In this document: positions 32,562-40,553 of the stretch, one piece after another
Layout: each line of letters starts with the position of its first letter
Numbering within the stretch: the stretch's first letter is position 1
NCBI GenBank assembly: GCA_017563185.1
Contig: JAFXIL010000019.1
Coordinates: 1-40,553 of the forward strand
Source of the DNA: Kiritimatiellia bacterium
Lineage (GTDB): Bacteria > Verrucomicrobiota > Kiritimatiellia > RFP12 > UBA1067
DNA: 40,553 nucleotides
Direction: 5' to 3'
Notes under the pieces: model-generated
Database searches by the model: none
Seen by the model: the letters and a program-made list of their open reading frames with translations, nothing else
Told to the model about the DNA's origin: nothing
Made by a program: the position numbers and the translations under genes

Positions 32562-34669
32562 TCGACTTCGCGAGAGTGCTGAACCGCGAGCAGTGCGCGG
32601 CCGCCACCGCGACTGACGGGCCGATGCTCGTTCTGGCGGCAGCCGGAACAGGCAAGACGCGCACGCTCGTCCACCGCGTGGCGTATCTCGTGGAGAAGGG
32701 CGTGCCGCCGGAGCGCATCCTGCTGCTCACGTTCACCAACCGCGCCGCTCGCGAGATGATGGAGCGCGCCGAGCGCCTTGTGCCTGGAATGGCCGGCGTG
32801 TGGAGCGGCACATTCCACCACGTGTGCGCAAGGCTGCTGCGCCAGCACGGCTCGTGCCTCGGGTTCAAGCCTGGCTTCGCGATCCTCGACGAGGAAGACC
32901 AGAAGAAGATCATGGGCGAGTGCATCAAGGCGAACGTGAAGCAGGTGAAGGACTTCCCGAAGAAGGAGGTGGTGCTGAAGCTCGTGAGCGACGCCGCAAA
33001 CAGCGAGCGCAGCATCGATGCCGTTGTGCAGAGCTACCAGACGAAGGCCGCGATCGAGCCTGAAGAGGTGCTGAAGGTGTGCCGTGCCTACGCCGCGAAG
33101 AAGCAGGAGCTTGGTGCGATGGACTTCGACGACCTGCTCGTGAACGGGCTTCGCCTTCTGCGCGAGAACGAGCGCGTGCGCTCGTTCCTGCAGGAGAGGT
33201 TCCTGCACGTTCTGGTGGACGAGTATCAGGACACCAACACTCTCCAGGCCGAGTTCACCGACCTCCTCGCCGCCCGCCACCGCAACATCATGGTCGTGGG
33301 CGACGACTTCCAGTGCATCTACACGTGGCGCGGCGCGAAGTTCGAGAACATCATGAACTTCCCCTCCCGCTGGGAGGGATGCCGCATCGTCAAGCTCGAG
33401 CGCAACTACCGCTCGATGGCGCCGATTCTCGACGTCGCGAACTGCGTGATGAAGGACGTTCCGCACCAGTTCGAGAAGACGCTGCGTCCGTTCCGCGCCG
33501 GCGACGCTCCGCGTCCACGCCTCTACCACGTCTTCGACGGCCGCGCCCAGGCGGAGGTTGTGCTGCGCCTCATCACGGCGCTCCACGACCAGCGCGGAAT
33601 AGCCTACCGCGACATCGCCGTTCTCTACCGCTCGCACTACAGCTCCATCGACATCCAGCTCGCCCTCACCCGGGCGCATGTGCCGTTCCGCATAACGAGC
33701 GGAGTGGGCGTGTTCGAGCAGCTGCACGTGAAGGACGTGCTGGCCTTCGTGCGGCTTTGCGTGGATCCGGCGAGCGAGCTCAGCTTCATGCGTCTCATCA
33801 TGCTTCTCCCCGGCGTCGGCGAGGGATCGGCGCGCAAGTACTGGAAGGCGCTTGGCGGCGCGTTCGACGGCTCGAACGCGTTGGACCGCATGAACCTTTC
33901 GTCCATGATGTGCGCCAAGGGCAAGCCCGGATGGGAGAAGATCGCCGAGGCGTTCTCGCTCGCGCCCGGGCACCTCAAGGCCGGCGAGGACCGTCTCATA
34001 GTCGACGACTTCTGCAGGCTCTTCTACGCCGAACATCTTCACCTCTCGTTCGACGCCGAAGAGGCCGACTCGCGCCTCGACGACATCGGCGAGATCACCG
34101 CGCAGATCGCCACGCTCCAGGGCGGCGTGCGCCAGTTCCTCGACGAGGTGGCGCTTATGACCAACCTCGACGCCAAGGCGAAGAGCAGTCTTCCTGCTGA
34201 CCACGCCACGCTCACGACGGTGCACCAGGCCAAGGGCATGGAGTGGCCCGTCGTGATCCTGCCATGGCTGTCGGACACGATCTTCCCGAGCGCGCGCGCG
34301 ATCGAAGAAGGCACCCTCGACGAGGAGCGGCGCCTCTTCTACGTGGCCGTGACGCGCGCGAAGGACTGCCTCTACATGTGTTCGCCCAAGTCGAAGAAGA
34401 CTTCGGATGGCGGATTGTACCCCGTGGACATGTCGGTATTCGTGCGCGAGATACCGAAGGAGCTTCTCGAGGAGCAGACGTTGTACTCCTCCGACCATGG
34501 CTGGGGCGGAGACTCGGGCTATGGAGACGACGACGACGATGCCGGCTGCGGCGGCGGTTCGCGCGGCTACCGAGGTGGCTCGCGCGGCGGCGGCTGGGGC
34601 GGCGGTTCGCGCGGCGGCTACGGCGGAAGGCCTGCCAAGCCGAAGTACAAGACGAGCTGGAGAAGATGA
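32558..34669 (+). CDS. UvrD/PcrA-type helicase with an RGG-like tail
   Basis: From ATG 32558 the protein has 703 residues. It is a superfamily 1A 3'-5' DNA helicase: motif I A27-A-A-G-T-G-K-T34, the Q-like RVLNREQCAAA before it, the walker-B-type VDEYQDTN, GDDFQCIYTWRGA (motif III), the motif IV NYRS, the GMEW region (VHQAKGMEWPVVILPWL), and VTRAKD at motif VI. The usual TT/QGLE order is slightly altered but complete. The last 60 residues (about 644-703) are unusual: an acidic GDDDDDAG stretch followed by glycine-rich RGG-like repeats (GSRGYRGGSRGGGWGGG and more) and a basic tail KPKYKTSWRR. ATG overlaps the hslO stop. Confidence 0.9.
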   Translation: MIDFARVLNREQCAAATATDGPMLVLAAAGTGKTRTLVHRVAYLVEKGVPPERILLLTFTNRAAREMMERAERLVPGMAGVWSGTFHHVCARLLRQHGSCLGFKPGFAILDEEDQKKIMGECIKANVKQVKDFPKKEVVLKLVSDAANSERSIDAVVQSYQTKAAIEPEEVLKVCRAYAAKKQELGAMDFDDLLVNGLRLLRENERVRSFLQERFLHVLVDEYQDTNTLQAEFTDLLAARHRNIMVVGDDFQCIYTWRGAKFENIMNFPSRWEGCRIVKLERNYRSMAPILDVANCVMKDVPHQFEKTLRPFRAGDAPRPRLYHVFDGRAQAEVVLRLITALHDQRGIAYRDIAVLYRSHYSSIDIQLALTRAHVPFRITSGVGVFEQLHVKDVLAFVRLCVDPASELSFMRLIMLLPGVGEGSARKYWKALGGAFDGSNALDRMNLSSMMCAKGKPGWEKIAEAFSLAPGHLKAGEDRLIVDDFCRLFYAEHLHLSFDAEEADSRLDDIGEITAQIATLQGGVRQFLDEVALMTNLDAKAKSSLPADHATLTTVHQAKGMEWPVVILPWLSDTIFPSARAIEEGTLDEERRLFYVAVTRAKDCLYMCSPKSKKTSDGGLYPVDMSVFVREIPKELLEEQTLYSSDHGWGGDSGYGDDDDDAGCGGGSRGYRGGSRGGGWGGGSRGGYGGRPAKPKYKTSWRR

Positions 34670-36609
34670 TGAGACGCTTTGCGGAATTGCTGCGGCGGCC
34701 AGGCATGGTTGCGTTCCTCGCGTTCACAGGCGTGTATGCGCTTGCGCTGGCCTTCATTTTCTGGGGTGCGTGGTCGATGGACGCTGCGCCCGTGGCGCCG
34801 GACTGCGCGACTGTGCATCCCGTGAACGACGCATCTGCGTGGCTTGCGCGCGTGTGGGCTGGTTGCGACTTCGTTCCGTCAGACCTAATGCACGTCGCGG
34901 GCGGGATGTACTTCTGGCAGGAGCTTCAGTTCGCGCTCGCGGCGTGGCTGGCCGCGCTCGGAGTTGCGTACTACTTGCGCGGACGCGGCCTTTCGCTCGT
35001 CGCGGCCTACGGTGGCGGCGGCGCGTTCGGCCTGATGGGGTACAGCTTCACGCTCTTCTCGGCGGGGCATCTTGGGTGGTTCATCTGGCTCATGTACGGT
35101 CCGTTCGCGTTTGGCCTTGCCGACCGCTGCGTGCGCGAGGGAGGCTGGGTTCGGTGGGCGCTTCTCGGCGCGGTGCTCGCCTGGGGAAGCGCGCGCCAGC
35201 CTGACCTCTGGCTTCTGTTCACGCTGCTCACGTTCGCGTACGGCGTGTGGTGCATAGTGCGCGAGCGGCGTGCGCTCTTCGGCGAAGGCGGATGCTGGCG
35301 CGCGCGGCTTGCCGGAGTGGGCGTGTGCGCGGCGGTGGCGCTCGTGGTTGGCGCGCCGCAGTTCGGCCATGCGATATTCCACGACCTCGCGGGGCGCGAG
35401 GCGCAGATCGACGCGTCGTCCTCTTCCTCGTCCGCCTCGGCGGAAGACGCCGCCGCGAAGGCGAAGAAGGCCGAAGAGCGCTGGCTGTTCTGCACAAGCT
35501 GGTCGCTGCCGCCCGAGGACACTCTCGAGTTCGCGTTCGCGGAGATCCACGGCGGATCCAACGACCCGCGCATCTACCAGAAGCCCGGCAACGCCCAGTA
35601 CAAGGGCCGCCTCGGCCAGCACGGCATCGTTCCCGACGGCGCGGGCGGAATGCATCCCGTCACCGGCGAGCGTCTCAAGCCGGGCGACGAGTTCTGGATT
35701 CCGTACCGCCAGCATTCTCTCTACTTCGGGCTTCTCACGGTCTTGTTCGCGATCGCGGGTGCTGTCGGTGCAGTTCTCATGCGCCGCAGATCCTCCGCGC
35801 CAGGGGCGAAGGAGGCGTGCGGGGCTGATTTCGCAGACGCCCCGTTCTGGATCGTCGCGGGGGCGGTGTCGTATCTCTGCGCGCTCGGCGCGTTCACGCC
35901 GTTCTACAGGCTAGTGTACGCGCTTCCGTTCGGCGACACGATGCGCTGCCCCGTGAAGTTCGTGCATCTTGTGGAGTTCTGCGCGGCGGCGCTTGCGGGA
36001 TACGGAATCGAGTTTCTGCGCGTGCGCTTCGGCTCGCGCTTGGCGTGGGCGGCGCCAGTGCTCGCCGCTTTGGCGGCGGCGAACGTGCTGGATCTTGCCA
36101 GGGTGGACGCCAAGTACCTTGCCGTGCAGGACGTCTCCTTCGCTCGCGCGGCGAACGACGCGGCGGAGGATGTGGCGAAGCTGGGCGGCGGAAGCGTGTT
36201 CGTGGCGCTTGCCCCGCAGGAAGGCGCGCGGCAGATAGACGAGTCGCTCACGTGCCATCTCGCGAAGACGGTGCGAAGCGGGGAGGGCGCGCGCTTTCTC
36301 CTTGCGGGAGGTTCGGCTTTCCGCGCGGACCCGTCGCTCGATGCGCGGATGCGCTCTGGCGAGCTGAAGCTTGCGGGGGCGTATTCGGTTTCGCGGGAGA
36401 AGGGCGTGCGCCGCGCGGACGTGAAGGGGGCCGCGCTCCTCCTGCTGCAGGATGCGTCCGTGCCTGCCCCCGCGCCGGAGGAGGCGCCGGCGGGCGGAGC
36501 GAACCGCTTCTTGGGACTTTTGTCGCTATTCGCCACGATTGCGGTGGCGTCGTGCGGCGCAGGATGCGCAGTGCGCAGATGTCTAAATCAGCGCAAGGAG
36601 GGAAAATGA
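34666..36609 (+). CDS. YfhO-like multi-pass membrane protein
   Basis: From ATG 34666 the protein has 647 residues; a second ATG follows at once (34669) and either may be used. It has about ten hydrophobic segments over residues 15-330 and 360-470, with a large outside loop between them (about 245-350), including a Ser-rich stretch (SSSSSSASAEDAAAKAKKAEE begins here) and a GGSNDPRIYQKPGN segment. YfhO-like proteins share the order of membrane bundle, loop and a YALPFGDTMRCPVKF element, seen here near residue 420. They are thought to be GT-C-like and to act on surface or cell-wall polymers; the exact reaction is not known to me. Residues about 470-620 form a soluble domain, and a last hydrophobic segment ends the protein. 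It overlaps both neighbours by 4 bases. Confidence 0.65.
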   Translation: MMRRFAELLRRPGMVAFLAFTGVYALALAFIFWGAWSMDAAPVAPDCATVHPVNDASAWLARVWAGCDFVPSDLMHVAGGMYFWQELQFALAAWLAALGVAYYLRGRGLSLVAAYGGGGAFGLMGYSFTLFSAGHLGWFIWLMYGPFAFGLADRCVREGGWVRWALLGAVLAWGSARQPDLWLLFTLLTFAYGVWCIVRERRALFGEGGCWRARLAGVGVCAAVALVVGAPQFGHAIFHDLAGREAQIDASSSSSSASAEDAAAKAKKAEERWLFCTSWSLPPEDTLEFAFAEIHGGSNDPRIYQKPGNAQYKGRLGQHGIVPDGAGGMHPVTGERLKPGDEFWIPYRQHSLYFGLLTVLFAIAGAVGAVLMRRRSSAPGAKEACGADFADAPFWIVAGAVSYLCALGAFTPFYRLVYALPFGDTMRCPVKFVHLVEFCAAALAGYGIEFLRVRFGSRLAWAAPVLAALAAANVLDLARVDAKYLAVQDVSFARAANDAAEDVAKLGGGSVFVALAPQEGARQIDESLTCHLAKTVRSGEGARFLLAGGSAFRADPSLDARMRSGELKLAGAYSVSREKGVRRADVKGAALLLLQDASVPAPAPEEAPAGGANRFLGLLSLFATIAVASCGAGCAVRRCLNQRKEGK

Positions 36610-38015
36610 AAAGAAGAAGTTTCATCAAGGCTGCAGGAGGCGCGGCGGCGTTCAGCGTGCTGCCGCGCAGGCTGATCGCGGGAAGCGGCGCAACCCCTCC
36701 CAGCGAGACGGTGTGCGTGGCGGCGATAGGCGCGGGCGGGCGCGCCGCGTCCGACATAGAGGGCCTTGCCCGCGCCGGCGCGCGGATCGTCGCGCTCTGC
36801 GACGTGGACCTGCGCCGCAGCGCGAACCAGCGCGCCAAGCGCAGTAAAACGCCCTACTACACGTTCTACAAGGAGATGCTCGACAGGCACGACAAGGAGA
36901 TCGACGCCGTTCTCGTTGGCGTGCCGGACCATTGGCACGCGACGATGGCCATCGAGTGCCTGAAGCGCGGCAAGCACGTGCAGTGCGAGAAGCCGCTCGC
37001 GCAGAGCTTCCACGAGATGGACGCGATGCTGGCCGAGGCGAAGCGGCATCCGAAGCTCGTCACGCAGGCGATGAACCAGGGCCACGCGTACGACACGATC
37101 CGCGACTTCCGCGAATGGGTGGAGGCGGGCCTGATCGGCGAAGTCACCGAGGCGCACATCTGGTGTCCCGCGAAGTACAGCTTCATGGACGCCCTCGACG
37201 AGATGAAGAAGACATGGGAGGTGCCTAAGGAGCTCAACTGGGAGCAGTGGCAGGGGCCCGTGCCGCATCGCCCCTACTTCCCCAGGTTCCTCCCCGGTTC
37301 ATGGCGCTTCTGGACGATGTACGGCACGAACACGCTGGGCGACTGGAGCTGCCACCTGATGGACCCGCTCTTCTGGACGTTCGGGCTGGGGCTTCCCAAG
37401 ACGGTGAAGGCGGAGGTCGTGGGCGACTGGACGCCCGAGCGGCATGGCCTCACGTTCCCGAAGGGCGTCAAGACGACGTTCGAGTACGTCAAGCGCGACG
37501 GCAGGCCGTTCAAGCTCGTGTGGTTCGACGGCGAGGCTTGCAGGTCGGTGCCGGTGCCTTCCGGCTACAAGGACGACATGAAGTTCTATCCGCCGTACAA
37601 TTCCGCTGAGGCGCGCGGCAAGCGCGACGGTATGACGAACGGCGCGTTCGTGTACGGCACGCGCGGCGTGATAGAGTACGGCCACCATGGCGCCAACTAC
37701 CTGCGCATGCTGCCCGACGTGACTCTCGCGAAGATGCGTGCGGAAGGCGGCTGCCCCAAGGAGAAGTACCGCCGCCTCCCCGGCAGCAATCCGGACGGCA
37801 AGCCGTTCGCCGAGTTCATAACTGCGGTGAAGGGCGGCGCGAAAGTCGGCAGCGACTTCGCATACGCTGGCGCGATGACGCAGTGTTCCCTCACGGGCGT
37901 CGCGGCGCTCTTCGACGCCGGGCGCACGCTTGTGTGGGACGAGGCGAGGCGCATGTTCGCCAACAGCTCGGCCGCAAACGCCCAGCTTCGCCAGAAGCGT
38001 CTTCCCGGATGGTGA
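36606..38015 (+). CDS. Tat-exported Gfo/Idh/MocA-family oxidoreductase
   Basis: From ATG 36606 the protein has 469 residues, preceded by AAGGAGG. The N-terminus MKRRSFIKAAGGAAAF is a Tat signal (twin Arg then SFIK), so folded enzyme with bound cofactor is exported. The Rossmann fold shows G42-A-G-G-R (AAIGAGGRAASD), VALCDVDLR, VGVPDHWHA and the family E128-K-P (CEKPLAQ). The C-terminal half (from about residue 160) has the beta-sheet substrate domain with GDWSCHLMDPLFWTF, whose His-Asp region fits the family's catalytic place. Such exported enzymes are abundant in Verrucomicrobiota and are thought to act on sugars or their derivatives. The substrate is not readable. Confidence 0.9.
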   Translation: MKRRSFIKAAGGAAAFSVLPRRLIAGSGATPPSETVCVAAIGAGGRAASDIEGLARAGARIVALCDVDLRRSANQRAKRSKTPYYTFYKEMLDRHDKEIDAVLVGVPDHWHATMAIECLKRGKHVQCEKPLAQSFHEMDAMLAEAKRHPKLVTQAMNQGHAYDTIRDFREWVEAGLIGEVTEAHIWCPAKYSFMDALDEMKKTWEVPKELNWEQWQGPVPHRPYFPRFLPGSWRFWTMYGTNTLGDWSCHLMDPLFWTFGLGLPKTVKAEVVGDWTPERHGLTFPKGVKTTFEYVKRDGRPFKLVWFDGEACRSVPVPSGYKDDMKFYPPYNSAEARGKRDGMTNGAFVYGTRGVIEYGHHGANYLRMLPDVTLAKMRAEGGCPKEKYRRLPGSNPDGKPFAEFITAVKGGAKVGSDFAYAGAMTQCSLTGVAALFDAGRTLVWDEARRMFANSSAANAQLRQKRLPGW

Positions 38016-38047
38016 TCCTGCGCCTCGCTCGCGGAAACTTTTTGCGC

Positions 38048-38076
38048 TTGATTTGGCGGATGGAGTATGGCATAAT
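38048..38076 (+). promoter_or_regulatory. Promoter of the large surface protein
   Basis: TTGATT (38048-38053), a 17-base spacer and CATAAT (38071-38076) form the promoter, with TG at 38068-38069 extending the -10. Transcription should start near 38083, so the gene has its own leader of about 63 bases. Confidence 0.75.
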
Positions 38077-38082
38077 GTTGTC

Positions 38083-38098
38083 TTGCTCTGTAGAGCGA
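38083..38098 (+). other. Small hairpin at the 5' end of the leader
   Basis: TTGCTC (38083-38088) pairs with GAGCGA (38093-38098) around a TGTA loop, with one T-G pair. It would sit at the very start of the transcript and may stabilise it. It is too short for a riboswitch. Confidence 0.3.
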
Positions 38099-38145
38099 TT
38101 TGTATGTCGAAGTCGTTTCACGTCAGAAATCAAGGAGTTTCCGCC

Positions 38146-40553
38146 ATGGATAAGGTTGGCTCGTTTTGGAAGGGCGCGCTTGCGGGCGCGGCCGTGCTTC
38201 TCTGCATTCACGCATCGCATGGTGAAATGCCGCCGCGCTACGTCCCTCTCGACTGGGTGGAGGCATCTGGCGCGCAGTGGGTGATGACGGACTATGTGCC
38301 GCAGTGCACAGACCGCATGGAGATGACGCTCCGGTTCAAGCCCTCTACGGCCACGCAGTGCCTGTTCTGCTCGCGGAGCACCAACTCGTCCGCTCTCACG
38401 ATGACCAGCTTCCTGCTGAACGGCACCACGTTCCGCTTCGACCGCAAGACGATCGGAGGCGACTCGTTCAAGCCGGAAATGGACACGGATCTCACCGTGA
38501 CGGTGGACTTCAAGACGCGCGAGTGCTTCGTGAACGGCGAGCTCGTGAACACCATGCCGAATGCGGACTCCTTCATTGCGGGCAGTCCGCTGACGCTTTT
38601 CGCGTCGCACGCGGCGGGAATGTCGCTTTCCGAGACGAGCACCGTGAGCAACTGGGCGCACTATCGCTTCTATTCGTTCCGCGTGTACAACGCCGCCGGA
38701 AAGCTCGTGCGCGAGTACGTGCCGGCGCTCGACTCTGGGGTCACGGACGCGATTTCGCAGTGCGGCGTATTCGAAACGCAGACAGGCGTATTCCGTCCGA
38801 ACCTCGGCACGCAGCCGTTCAAGTCCGTGGGAAGGGCCAATTCCACCATCACGCTCGAGAGCGACGAGGATTGGAGCTCGCTCGGCGCGGAGCGCTACGG
38901 CAAGACGATCGACCTCAACGGGCACAACCTGCGCCTTGGCGCGATAGACGCGCCGGCGGTGGTCACAAACTCCGCGGTGACCGTTGGCGAGCTGCGCCTT
39001 GACCTCGCGCAGTCCGTTACGAACAGCATCATGCAAGTGCAGGGCAACGTGAAGCTGGTGAAGAGCGGCGTAGGCGCATACGCGGCCGCGCTAGACAATC
39101 AGCTCTACACCGGAGGCCTTGACATTCGCGAAGGCATGGTGATGTCCATGGCCAACGGCACTGCCTCGCGCATGGGCGCGGCGGGCGGCGAGATCGCCGT
39201 GGGCGCGGGGGCCGTCCTCGACATGGCCGGAACGTACGACCACGCGCAACACCGCTTCGTCCTCAACGGCGGGGCGCTGGCAAACTCCACATCCCCTGCA
39301 AGCGCATGGGGCAAGGCGATGATTGCGGACGTGCGCCTTGGCGCGGACTCCGTGATCGAACATGCCGGAACCTACGGCGTCATCAGCAACGGCTACGGCT
39401 CGGCGTCGCTTGATCTCGCCGGCCACGCGCTCACGATCCGCGGCCACAAGGTTTTCTATTTCGCGAACGTCACCTCGACCGCGGGCACGCTCGTGCTGGA
39501 CGGGCCTTCGTATGAGTTCTATCGCGCGCCGAGCGACCTCCGCGCAAGCGACGTGATCGTCAACGGGCATCTTCACGTGAACTCGAACGCCGGAACCCTC
39601 CTGCTCGGGAACTGCGTGTTCAACACGCCTGAGCCAGATGTCTCCGTCAGCTACCCCGGCCCCATCCACGTCTTTGGTTCGCTCAGGCCGAACACGGACT
39701 ACTTCCACGGGTGCGAGATGCAGGACGGCTCCACGCTCGACCTGCGCGGACGCACCGCGCCGTTCCTCACCAGGGGCAGGAACGCCGGCGACACCAACAC
39801 GCTGACCACGATAACGTTTGCGACCAACGCGACGGTGACGATCGACGTGCGCGGGCGCGAACTCGTCGAGGGCATGTGCCTCGTCAAGTGGAACGAGCGG
39901 CCGGACGCCACGACGACCTTCGCGTTCGACGCGGAAACCGCCGCGGGCGGCGTTGCGCCGTTCGTGGCGGATGACGGCCTCTACTACGGCGGCGACGCTT
40001 CTACGGCCTATCCGGCAAAGGCCACATGGACGGGGGCGGCCGGAGACGGCAGGCTCGCCAATCCCGCGAACTGGTCCTGCGTCAACGCGTCCGGCGCCGC
40101 TCTCCCCGGCGCGCTTCCCGCGGCGACGACGGAGCTGGAGATCTCGGGCGACGTCGCGCTTAGCGCGCCCCCCGGCTCCGGCGCTTTTTCGTACGCGAGA
40201 ATCGCCTTCGACAACGCGCGCCTCTCGGCGGACAGCGACCTGCGCGGACTCGGCATGCTGACCATGGCCGGCACGCTCGACCTCAACGGCAAAACGCTGC
40301 GCGTGGCGGGGCTTGCGGGGGGCGGCACCATCATGTCCTCGTTCGACCTCACCGTTCCTGATCCGGAGCGCGCCTCAACCTCCACGGAGCTGCTCAGGGA
40401 CACCAAGCCTGAAAACCTCTTCACCAACAACTTCATACGCGTGATGGACGCCTACCACCGTCTCATCTGCACGGAGGCGAACCTGCCGTGCGTGATAGAC
40501 TACGACTTCGGCGAGCAGACGCTTGTCACCGCCTACAAGATTCACATCGGGAC
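38146..40553 (+). CDS. Large exported surface protein, 3'-incomplete
   Basis: ATG 38146, preceded by AAGGAG, opens a frame that runs without a stop to the window edge (802 complete codons). A signal peptide (about 1-26, GALAGAAVLLCIHASHG near its end) is followed by a LamG-like domain (about 30-235; LDWVEASGAQWVMTDY at its start, FKTRECFVNGEL in the middle). From about residue 240 there is a long array of beta-strand repeats with Gly- and Asn-rich turns (GKTIDLNGHNLRLGAID, GSASLDLAGHALTIRG), like the passenger of an autotransporter-type or PVC adhesin-like protein. One ATWTGAAGDGRLANPANW segment (about residue 626) has the layout of repeated cell-surface modules. The rest, including any membrane anchor or sorting tail, lies outside the window. 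A glycan-facing role is inferred. Confidence 0.8.
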   Translation, partial: MDKVGSFWKGALAGAAVLLCIHASHGEMPPRYVPLDWVEASGAQWVMTDYVPQCTDRMEMTLRFKPSTATQCLFCSRSTNSSALTMTSFLLNGTTFRFDRKTIGGDSFKPEMDTDLTVTVDFKTRECFVNGELVNTMPNADSFIAGSPLTLFASHAAGMSLSETSTVSNWAHYRFYSFRVYNAAGKLVREYVPALDSGVTDAISQCGVFETQTGVFRPNLGTQPFKSVGRANSTITLESDEDWSSLGAERYGKTIDLNGHNLRLGAIDAPAVVTNSAVTVGELRLDLAQSVTNSIMQVQGNVKLVKSGVGAYAAALDNQLYTGGLDIREGMVMSMANGTASRMGAAGGEIAVGAGAVLDMAGTYDHAQHRFVLNGGALANSTSPASAWGKAMIADVRLGADSVIEHAGTYGVISNGYGSASLDLAGHALTIRGHKVFYFANVTSTAGTLVLDGPSYEFYRAPSDLRASDVIVNGHLHVNSNAGTLLLGNCVFNTPEPDVSVSYPGPIHVFGSLRPNTDYFHGCEMQDGSTLDLRGRTAPFLTRGRNAGDTNTLTTITFATNATVTIDVRGRELVEGMCLVKWNERPDATTTFAFDAETAAGGVAPFVADDGLYYGGDASTAYPAKATWTGAAGDGRLANPANWSCVNASGAALPGALPAATTELEISGDVALSAPPGSGAFSYARIAFDNARLSADSDLRGLGMLTMAGTLDLNGKTLRVAGLAGGGTIMSSFDLTVPDPERASTSTELLRDTKPENLFTNNFIRVMDAYHRLICTEANLPCVIDYDFGEQTLVTAYKIHIG

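Noticed and set aside
32171-34498. Long - strand reading frame opposite the helicase gene (775 codons)
   Set aside because: The helicase motifs on the + strand are complete; the antisense product looks like random GC-rich translation.

Overview
The window is GC-rich, densely packed DNA with 29 protein-coding genes; 28 are on the + strand and one beta-helix gene is on the - strand. I see no rRNA, tRNA, CRISPR array, insertion sequence or prophage. Several traits point to the Verrucomicrobiota/Kiritimatiellota (PVC group), probably a glycan-degrading gut or anaerobic lineage: a PEP-CTERM surface protein, LamG-like and beta-helix exported proteins, a Tat-exported Gfo/Idh/MocA oxidoreductase, a sodium:solute symporter, a PknB-like kinase with a long C-terminal extension, and two multi-pass membrane proteins of glycosyltransferase-C type. 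This placement is inferred from gene content, not from a marker-gene tree.

Layout. 1-3206: four consecutive genes for exported proteins, the last with a PEP-CTERM tail. 3283-6455: a membrane protein with C-terminal TPR repeats, coupled to a small exported protein. 6485-7342: a SpoU/TrmH-type RNA methyltransferase. 7387-7956: an atypical flavin-dependent thymidylate synthase (ThyX) whose start codon sits where transcription should begin. 8038-16162: one apparent operon of Ser/Thr kinase, sodium:solute symporter, UPF0309-type SIS sugar-phosphate protein, PfkB sugar kinase and uvrB. 16083-21370: a divergent pair, with a beta-helix protein on the - strand and a two-catalytic-domain glycoside hydrolase on the + strand, separated by two good promoters. 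21418-25060: lysA, fmt and a pyrimidine-nucleoside phosphorylase. 25151-27267: ychJ, a HAD phosphatase and a small membrane protein. 27298-31696: folB, a fused MurU-AmgK-like enzyme and a 736-residue protein I cannot assign. 31710-38015: hslO, a UvrD-type helicase with an RGG-like tail, a YfhO-like membrane protein and a Gfo/Idh/MocA oxidoreductase, joined by 4-base overlaps. 38146-end: the first 802 codons of a large exported surface protein that runs off the window.

How the genes fit together. The exported proteins, glycoside hydrolase, beta-helix protein, symporter, sugar kinase and oxidoreductase suggest capture and breakdown of complex glycans. The MurU-AmgK fusion suggests recycling of peptidoglycan amino sugars directly to UDP-sugars. 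Housekeeping genes (uvrB, lysA, fmt, folB, hslO, a UvrD helicase) are interspersed in the same operons. Ten gene junctions use the ATGA stop/start overlap, so translational coupling is a general habit here.

No gene-free stretch reaches 300 bases. The largest gaps are 18144-18346 (two divergent promoters), 38016-38145 (one promoter and a small hairpin) and 25061-25150 (a short repeat and a promoter). The most interesting items are the set of probable leaderless starts with extended -10 promoters, the two-enzyme glycoside hydrolase, the MurU-AmgK fusion, the unassigned 736-residue protein coupled to it, and the RGG-tailed helicase.
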